Part shown: piece by piece, positions 12,978 to 18,405 of the stretch
Position numbering within the stretch: position 1 is the stretch's first letter
Layout of the letters: each line of letters starts with the position of its first letter
Assembly (NCBI GenBank): GCA_017881145.1
Contig: JADGRG010000312.1
Location: 1-18,405, forward strand
Reading direction: 5' to 3'
DNA from: Sandaracinaceae bacterium
GTDB lineage: Bacteria; Myxococcota_A; Polyangia; Polyangiales; JAFGIB01
Length of the DNA stretch: 18,405 bases
Notes under the pieces: generated by a model
What the model saw: the letters and a program-made list of their open reading frames with translations, nothing else
The model's database searches: none
Told to the model about the DNA's origin: nothing
Position numbers and translations under genes: made by a program

Positions 12978-15259
12978 GGATACACCATCCCTGGTCCCGG
13001 CGCGGAAGCTTGCGCCGCCGCTCCCGAGAGCCAATGCGCGGAGCTGTCGATGTTGCGTCGCGAGAAGTACTGGCCGCCGAGGTCCGCCATCCGGATCAGC
13101 ATGAGCCGCTCGCTCGATGTCAGATTCACGCCGACGTCTTCGGGATGCGGCGGCGACTTCCACGCCCACTCCTTGCCGGCCCGAGCGTCGCTCGGTGTGG
13201 CGTTGAGCTTCTCGATCAGCTTGCTCTGACGCGCCGAACCCGGCACCACCCAATCCGGCGGCAGGTCCCCTTCGACTCGGCTGTTGGAGGTCATGGCCGT
13301 CGGATAGAGGAGCGAGACATAGGACGCCGGATAGGTGACGACCCGTCGCTCGTAGTAGGTCTCGACCGGCGCCGACGTCAGCAGCAGATACGGAATGTCG
13401 TAGCTGGTGGGCGGGAGGGTCGGGTCCAGGTTTGGAATCGTGACCCTGTAGTGGCGCCCCGCAAAGGGATCGTGGCTGCCGCCGTCGTGGCAGGAGACGC
13501 ACTTGGCGTCGAAGATATCCTGCACGTTGCCGCCGTTGGCTGCGCCCGCCCAGGGTAGCTCGGTGCGATCTACGACTGCGACCTGCGAATAGTCCTTGTC
13601 TGCTAGCGGCAGCTGCTGGGCCAGGGTGGCGCCCTGCGTGGCCGAAGCCGCTTGCGAGCGCGATTCGTGACAGCCGCCGCAGGTGCGATTCTCGCCGGGC
13701 ATGGTTTGAATCCAGAGCATCTCGTTGCGGATGGCCATCCCGAAACGGTCGACGGCTTGCAGGTGATAAGGCAGGTAGGGGATGACCGCTGCCTCCCACG
13801 ACTTGTCCTTCTGCACATCCACCTCCGCCAAGATCGCTGCACCTTCGTGCACGGTCAGCCCGAACTCGCGCACCGAACCGACCTCCGAGGAGAAGCCTTC
13901 GACGATGCGCACCTTCTCGGTCTGTCCGAGCGCCGTCGAGAGCGGCATCCCGTCTGCGAACTGCCCGCCGCTCACGTTCTCGTCGAGGGAAGTCGAGGTG
14001 ATGTCGATCGAACCGATGATGGCCGCCTTACCACCGAAGGGTGCGCTTGCGGCACCATCCGGCAACGAGAGTCGGCCGGCGCGCACGGGCGGTGTTACGC
14101 GTGGCGCGACCGGCATCGCATACATGTCCCAGGTATTCGGGTCGTCATAGACGCGCACCCGCTCGTCGGTCTTGGGATCGTAGAGATAGATGCCGAACTG
14201 GGGCGCGGTGTTGGAGATCTCGTTGCGGTCACTGACATCGCCATCGGCCCAGCTCACCAGCAAGCGGCTGTCGGCGAGCGCGAAGGGCGTGCGGTAACGC
14301 CCTACCCCACTCGGCACGAGCGCCTCGCGACTCAGCGGCACGCGCGGCGTGAGCGACGTGAAGCTGGCGGTCTGCTCGTCGAGGCTGGATGAGCCTTGGT
14401 GCGCGCGCGCGTCGATTTTCATGACCGCGCCTGCTTGAATGGTGCCTTCCCGAGACGTCGCAATGCCGAGGAACACGCCTGTCGAGACTTCGCGCACCTG
14501 CACCAGGCTGTTGAAGTCTTTGCCGTGCTGGCCGGCCAACGCGAGCATGTCCGTGCAGTCCGGGTTCATCCGAAAGAGCTTCACGTCGTTGATGGGTCCT
14601 AGGTGCTCCCAGCGCGAATAGCCGATGGTGCCGTTGTCGAGCAGGAAGGGGTCGGCTACGTGTGAGAGGTTCTGGGCGCAGAGGCGTCGATCCGCATCAC
14701 CGGAGATGGAAGAGATGCTGCCGATCTGCGTGACCTCGCGGCCGTGGTTGTATTCGTCCGCGCGCGTGCCGAGCGGCGTGTAGCTCTGGTTCGTAACGAA
14801 GGCGATGCGATCGCCAGGCACGAAGATCGGCCGCACGTCATCGTGCATGCCGAAGGTGAGCTGTTTGACTCTTCCGCTGCCATCGGTGTTCGCAACGTAG
14901 AGATGGTAGTGGCCGTCATCGTCCTTGTGACGCATCGAGAACACCACGCTCTTGGCGTCGAACGCGAGGTCTAGCCCAGCGATGTCGACACCCTTGAAGG
15001 CCGCCGTGAGCTCTCTCTGCGCGCCGTCGGGCGTCGGTGGCGTCAACACGAACACACCGCCGCCCGGCGTGTAGCGCAAGTAGTCGACGACGCGTCCGGA
15101 GCCGCCCGCCACGTTGTGGGTGCCATCACTCTGCAGATACGCGCGCTTCGCGAAGACGATCGACTCCACGCCAGGCAGCACGCCCTGCCCTTGCGTCCCA
15201 ACCTGACAGGCCAGCAAGAGCCCGACGCCGAGCAGCGCCGGCCAATGTTCGATGCGCAT
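12974..15259 (-). CDS. HzsA-related di-heme beta-propeller lipoprotein
   Basis: This 761-aa protein has a lipobox L15-L-A-C18. Residues about 30-400 are TolB/PD40-like propeller blades (LDLAFDAKSVVFSMRH, HLYVANTDGSGRVKQLT). Residues about 408-530 match the middle domain of hydrazine synthase alpha relatives and end in C527-GG-C530-H531. A second heme site is C587-VS-C590-H591, followed by a C-terminal domain. Domain order and length agree with the HzsA family. In anammox hydrazine synthase alpha, as I recall the published structure, the active-site heme has a Tyr four residues after the CXXCH His. Here that residue is S535, so hydrazine synthesis is not expected. The ATG at 15259 has GGAGG upstream and gives the lipoprotein signal; the frame continues further upstream as a shadow. 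Its stop overlaps the HEAT gene start. Confidence 0.83.
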   Translation of the reverse strand: MRIEHWPALLGVGLLLACQVGTQGQGVLPGVESIVFAKRAYLQSDGTHNVAGGSGRVVDYLRYTPGGGVFVLTPPTPDGAQRELTAAFKGVDIAGLDLAFDAKSVVFSMRHKDDDGHYHLYVANTDGSGRVKQLTFGMHDDVRPIFVPGDRIAFVTNQSYTPLGTRADEYNHGREVTQIGSISSISGDADRRLCAQNLSHVADPFLLDNGTIGYSRWEHLGPINDVKLFRMNPDCTDMLALAGQHGKDFNSLVQVREVSTGVFLGIATSREGTIQAGAVMKIDARAHQGSSSLDEQTASFTSLTPRVPLSREALVPSGVGRYRTPFALADSRLLVSWADGDVSDRNEISNTAPQFGIYLYDPKTDERVRVYDDPNTWDMYAMPVAPRVTPPVRAGRLSLPDGAASAPFGGKAAIIGSIDITSTSLDENVSGGQFADGMPLSTALGQTEKVRIVEGFSSEVGSVREFGLTVHEGAAILAEVDVQKDKSWEAAVIPYLPYHLQAVDRFGMAIRNEMLWIQTMPGENRTCGGCHESRSQAASATQGATLAQQLPLADKDYSQVAVVDRTELPWAGAANGGNVQDIFDAKCVSCHDGGSHDPFAGRHYRVTIPNLDPTLPPTSYDIPYLLLTSAPVETYYERRVVTYPASYVSLLYPTAMTSNSRVEGDLPPDWVVPGSARQSKLIEKLNATPSDARAGKEWAWKSPPHPEDVGVNLTSSERLMLIRMADLGGQYFSRRNIDSSAHWLSGAAAQASAPGPGMVYP

Positions 15260-15362
15260 GTTGATGACGCCTCCGTTCGGGTTCGCAGCAAGTTCTGCGC
15301 CAGCATGCAGGCTTCGAAAAGCGCTGCTTTCCAGGGGAATCTGCGACGCCATCGCGCTCGCT

Positions 15363-15400
15363 TGGGGGTTCGGGCCCCCAGGCCGGGGCCGACAGGCCCC
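15363..15400 (-). terminator. Two adjacent GC-rich hairpins between the 332-aa gene and the HzsA-like gene
   Basis: On the plus strand TGGGGG-ttcggg-CCCCCA (15363-15380) and GGGGCC-gaca-GGCCCC (15385-15400) are both perfect six-pair stems with short loops. They lie in a 211-bp gap, about 70 bp after the stop of the upstream gene and about 100 bp before the start of the next. No T-tract follows. They may be a terminator, or an attenuating leader structure for the HzsA-like operon. I see nothing else in this gap. Confidence 0.55.
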
Positions 15401-15470
15401 AAACCCGACACGCCGCGTCGCAGAACGCAGCTGCGCGAGCGCCAGCCACCTGCCGCCATCAGCTGCACGC

Positions 15471-16469
15471 TCAGAGCGCGAGCACGCGATCGATCCAAGC
15501 CGCGAAGTCGGGCGAAGCGAAGAGCGGCCGCAGGGTGGCGTCACCGCGTTCGATGAGGTGCGTGCGCACCTGCACGAGCAACCCGGCTTCCTCCAGGAGC
15601 TCTCGCACGCTGCGTTCGCCTTCCAGCACGAGCACTGCCTGCACTTCCGCTTCGACGATCGTGCGCCACAGCTCGCGCGCCAGGTCGTGCTCGATGATGG
15701 GCGCTGAGAGCGCGATGGCCTCACGCAGTGGCAGCCGGTCGAGGTCGTCGAGAATCGTCGAGATGGGCGTCTTGAGGACTTGGTCGAGCACCGAGCGCGC
15801 CAGGCCCTCGATCAGCGCAGCGGCCTCCGGCGCAGCCAGGCGAGTGGCGATGGCGCGCTGCAAGCTGGCCACCGCGCCTTGACTGTAGTCGCGGGCCGCT
15901 TCGCGAAGGCGCGCCTCGATGTCGACGCCGAGGCCATCCGCCACGCTCTTGCCGAGGTTCAGCATGCGCTCGCCAGCGCCGCGGCCCAGGCGGCCCACCA
16001 GCCCGGCGGCTGCTCCGACGGCGCTCGCTGCACCAGGCTCACGCCCGACTCCCGGCACGCGCCCTGCAAAACTGACGAAGACTTCCTGCAGTGCCGGCGA
16101 AAGCAGCGCCCGCAGCTTGTCGCGGTCGAGCGCGCCGCGCAGCCACGCAAAGCGAGGCCCATCGCGCTTGGTCACCAGCGCATCGATGCGCAGACGAGCT
16201 GCTTCCGGCACGGCGTCGCCCACGCGCTCGTTCCCGCGCGCCAACGCTCCACGCACACGCGCAAGGCCGGGCAACACGTGTCGCTCGACCACGCGCTCGA
16301 CGTTGCCTCGCGCCAGCGCCGACACCAAGAGCGAGGTCACCGCTTCGACGTCGAGGAAGGCAGAAAGCGGCTCGCCAAGCAGGTGATCGACGGCGAGCTC
16401 CACGCCCGCGCGCCGCAGCGCACTTTCCTGCGCACCCATTGCTGCAACAATTCGTTCTCGCTGAGTCAT
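15471..16469 (-). CDS. Unrecognised helical protein
   Basis: This is a 332-aa protein with no signal peptide and no cysteines. It is mostly predicted helix, rich in Ala, Leu, Arg and Glu. A Gly/Ala-rich stretch at about 143-165 could be a hinge or a short membrane-touching helix. Positively charged and acidic residues alternate through the N-terminal half (ARGNVERVVERHVLPGLARV). I recognise no catalytic motif and do not assign a family. The ATG at 16469 is the only good start. It is the first gene of the long minus-strand block, but the gap and two hairpins before the HzsA-like gene make joint transcription uncertain. It is divergent from the hybrid kinase. Confidence 0.7.
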   Translation of the reverse strand: MTQRERIVAAMGAQESALRRAGVELAVDHLLGEPLSAFLDVEAVTSLLVSALARGNVERVVERHVLPGLARVRGALARGNERVGDAVPEAARLRIDALVTKRDGPRFAWLRGALDRDKLRALLSPALQEVFVSFAGRVPGVGREPGAASAVGAAAGLVGRLGRGAGERMLNLGKSVADGLGVDIEARLREAARDYSQGAVASLQRAIATRLAAPEAAALIEGLARSVLDQVLKTPISTILDDLDRLPLREAIALSAPIIEHDLARELWRTIVEAEVQAVLVLEGERSVRELLEEAGLLVQVRTHLIERGDATLRPLFASPDFAAWIDRVLAL

Positions 16470-16640
16470 GGATTCGGGACGCTACCCTGCGACGCGCGAT
16501 TCGCCCACTACACTTGTGCGCGCCTGGGAAAGGATCATGGCGAGAGTGGGTCGGCTCGTCCACTGACACTGAGTTCCTGCGCGGATCACGTAGGGTGCGC
16601 TCGTGTGCGCGGCGTGCAGACATGCGTGCGACGAAAGAGT

Positions 16641-16662
16641 AGCGCGCGCAAAGGTGCGCGCT
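16641..16662. promoter_or_regulatory. Inverted repeat in the divergent promoter region
   Basis: AGCGCGC (16641-16647) and GCGCGCT (16656-16662) are perfect inverted copies eight bases apart, about 40 bp before the kinase start, in the 230-bp gap between divergent genes. It could be an operator. The composition is simple GC alternation, so chance is also possible. A TATGAT at 16685-16690 resembles a -10 element but has no convincing -35. The rest of the gap shows nothing I can name. Confidence 0.35.
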
Positions 16663-16699
16663 TTCGCGGCGCGGCGACGGTCGCTATGATCTAGCGTCT

Positions 16700-18405
16700 G
16701 TGACCAGCAAAGATCTCCTGGGGGCAATTCTGGCGGACATGCGAGCACGTGGCTCGGTGGACGAGATTGCGCCCGAGCTCACCGAAGAGCTGCACTGGCT
16801 ACGCCTCGCTGTCCAGCACTCACCCGACACGGTCGTCGTACTCGCCGCCGATGGCACTGTCGTCTACGCCAATCACATGGGTGGACGCGCCGATCCGGCG
16901 ACCATGCTCTATCGCGACGTCGCGGAGCTGGTCCCGAAGGAGCAGCTGCCGGCCTGGCGCGCAGCTCTGGCCGCCGCCGTGGCCAGCCGTGAGCCGCAAG
17001 CGTTCGAGATTTCGAGCATCAGCGGCTACGCGTGGCTCACTCGGCTGGTTCCTATCGCGGTGGATGGCCGCGTCACCTCGGTGCTTTGCATAGGCAGCGA
17101 TCTCTCCGCGCTGCGACGCGCCGAGACCGAGCTCGCGCAGAAGAAGCAGGAGCTCGCCACCGCACTGGATGCCTCCGCGCTCGGCTTGTGGCGCTGGGAA
17201 GTCGCGCTCGATCAGCTCACGCTGGACGCCACCGCCCGCACACACCTCGGGATCACGGAACCGGCGCCCCTCCGCATGGCGCACTTCACCGAGCGCGTCC
17301 ACGCCGACGACCTGCAGCGCGTCAGCGCCACCATCAAGCGCGTGCTGCGCACCGGACAATGGGAAGACACCGAAGCGCGCGTGGTCGGCCGCGACGGTGT
17401 GCAACGCTGGGTGCTGGTGCGGGGACGCGTAGAGAAGGATGAGGCCGGTGCGGTGCGAGAGCTCTTGGGTGGCATCTTGGACATCACCCGAGCCAAAGCG
17501 CTGGAAGCGCAGCTGAGGCAATCGCAGAAGCTGGATGCGGTCGGACAGCTCGCCGGTGGCATTGCACATGACTTCAACAATCTCGTGCTCTCCATCGGCA
17601 TGAATGCCGACTTGGCGATGAGCGACCCGGCGGCGGCCGCAGCGGCACTCGACAACATCCGACTCGCCGCCCGCCGTGCCGCCGATCTCACCCGGCGCCT
17701 GCTCTCCTTCAGTCGGCAACAACCGTTCAATGTGCAAGCGCTGGACGCGAACGAAGTCGTGACGGATCTCTTGCGCATGCTCCGGCGCCTTTTGCCCGAG
17801 AGCATCGATGTCCAGCTGCATCTGGCCGCCGACAAGCCGCGCATCCTTGGGGACCGCGCCGGATTCGAACAGATCGTGTCGAACCTCTGCCTCAATGCGC
17901 GAGACGCCATGCCCGAAGGCGGCCAAGTGCACGTGACGACGCAGAGCGTGGCGGTGAACGCGCGCGAGTGCGAGCTGCTGCCGGGCCTTCGCGAAGGACG
18001 CTATGTGCTGCTGACGGTCGCGGACACCGGAACGGGGATCACCAGCGAAGTGCGGGAGCGGATGTTCGAACCCTTCTTCACGACCAAAGAGCAGGGCAAG
18101 GGCACCGGCCTCGGACTCTCGGCGGTGCACGGGATCGTCCAGCAACACCGTGGCGCGATCCATGTCGAGAGCAGAGAGGCACGTGGCTCGACCTTCAAGG
18201 TCTACCTGCCAGTCGCCGAACGTGCCATCGCCTCGGAGCGCGCACCGAATGCCGAAATTGAGCCTCCGGGCGGCACGGAGACCGTGCTGATCGCGGAAGA
18301 CGAGGCGCTAGTGCGGTCGGTCATGGTGCGCATCCTGCAACGCGCCGGCTACAAAGTGCTCGTCTGCAACGATGGCATCGACGCGCTGGAGGTCTTCCGA
18401 GCCCA
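16700..18405 (+). CDS. Hybrid sensor histidine kinase: PAS-PAS-HisKA-HATPase-receiver (3' end outside window)
   Basis: At least 568 codons remain open to the window end. Residues about 32-140 and 154-264 are PAS domains; the second ends with the LLGGILDITRAK linker. The phospho-acceptor H290 lies in LAGGIAHDFNN. The ATPase domain shows an N box (LCLNARDAMPEGG, N399), a G1 box DTGTGI (442-447), the F box FEPFFTTK (456-463) and a G2 box GKGTGLGLS (466-474). A receiver domain begins at about 528 (VLIAEDEALVRSVM) and is cut before its phospho-Asp. There is no transmembrane segment, so it is cytoplasmic. The frame opens after TAG 16640-16642. GTG at 16700 keeps a short N-terminal helix but lacks a clear ribosome binding site; ATG at 16739 is the alternative. 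Divergent from the 332-aa gene; its signal is unknown. Confidence 0.9.
   Translation, partial: MTSKDLLGAILADMRARGSVDEIAPELTEELHWLRLAVQHSPDTVVVLAADGTVVYANHMGGRADPATMLYRDVAELVPKEQLPAWRAALAAAVASREPQAFEISSISGYAWLTRLVPIAVDGRVTSVLCIGSDLSALRRAETELAQKKQELATALDASALGLWRWEVALDQLTLDATARTHLGITEPAPLRMAHFTERVHADDLQRVSATIKRVLRTGQWEDTEARVVGRDGVQRWVLVRGRVEKDEAGAVRELLGGILDITRAKALEAQLRQSQKLDAVGQLAGGIAHDFNNLVLSIGMNADLAMSDPAAAAAALDNIRLAARRAADLTRRLLSFSRQQPFNVQALDANEVVTDLLRMLRRLLPESIDVQLHLAADKPRILGDRAGFEQIVSNLCLNARDAMPEGGQVHVTTQSVAVNARECELLPGLREGRYVLLTVADTGTGITSEVRERMFEPFFTTKEQGKGTGLGLSAVHGIVQQHRGAIHVESREARGSTFKVYLPVAERAIASERAPNAEIEPPGGTETVLIAEDEALVRSVMVRILQRAGYKVLVCNDGIDALEVFRA

Noticed and set aside
12978..13799. 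N-terminal extension of the HEAT-repeat frame
   Set aside because: It overlaps the HzsA-like gene in another frame. The ATG at 12977 with ATGA overlap and signal peptide is the natural start.
12974..15259. True hydrazine synthase and anammox metabolism
   Set aside because: No beta or gamma subunit genes are present, the expected Tyr ligand is absent, and the gene context is myxobacterial. Only family relationship is claimed.
15260..15724. N-terminal extension of the HzsA-like frame
   Set aside because: It would overlap the 332-aa gene and bury the lipoprotein signal. The ATG at 15259 has GGAGG upstream and gives a clean lipobox.
16820..18163. 447-codon open frame on the minus strand
   Set aside because: It lies antisense to the hybrid kinase, whose PAS, H-box, N-box and G-box motifs are unmistakable. 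The antisense translation shows no recognisable motif and is a high-GC shadow.
1..18405. CRISPR arrays, tRNA, rRNA, intact insertion sequences
   Set aside because: Looked for and not seen. The repeats present are palindromic dispersed elements, short tandem units and inverted repeats with no spacer pattern or transposase.

Overview
The window looks like chromosomal DNA of a high-GC myxobacterium (Myxococcota, probably a Polyangiales-type organism). This is inferred from gene content: a degenerate HD-GYP protein with a C-terminal tail I associate with myxobacteria, an OmpA lipoprotein with thrombospondin type 3 calcium repeats, several large lipoproteins, an RpoH-like sigma factor and a hybrid histidine kinase. 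No database search was possible. No tRNA, rRNA, CRISPR array, transposase or phage gene was found.

Left part (1-4713). An upstream gene ends by ATGA overlap on a degenerate HD-GYP protein (62-1540). It converges on a short-chain dehydrogenase/reductase with a Cys at the catalytic Ser position (1709-2443, minus). Divergent from that lies a peroxiredoxin (2619-3089), preceded by a tandem pair of hairpin repeats, then an IscA/ErpA-type Fe-S carrier (3227-3550). A sigma factor of the RpoH type (3859-4713) follows a palindromic repeat and a plausible promoter.

Middle and right part (4890-16469). All genes read on the minus strand. In transcription order they are: an unrecognised 332-aa helical protein; an HzsA-related di-heme beta-propeller lipoprotein; a HEAT-repeat secreted protein joined to it by ATGA overlap; a palindromic repeat; a second, larger HzsA-related lipoprotein with three extra N-terminal cytochrome-like modules; a five-helix membrane protein; a small lipoprotein; an OmpA lipoprotein carrying the same helical module as the small lipoprotein; and a 621-aa secreted protein with a Cys-rich linker and a probable outer-membrane barrel. 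Together they suggest an envelope redox and outer-membrane assembly. Its substrate cannot be read from the sequence.

Right end (16700-18405). A divergent PAS-PAS-HisKA-HATPase-receiver hybrid kinase runs off the window.

The most unusual non-coding signal is two families of long imperfect palindromes, A (3664-3779; 11934-12057) and B (1538-1683; 4748-4890). Each has two copies in the window, with terminal inverted repeats that differ between copies in compensating ways. Three of the four copies overlap the stop codon of a neighbouring gene. The most interesting protein-level signal is the HzsA-like / HEAT / HzsA-like lipoprotein cluster, in an organism with no hydrazine synthase beta or gamma partner in view.
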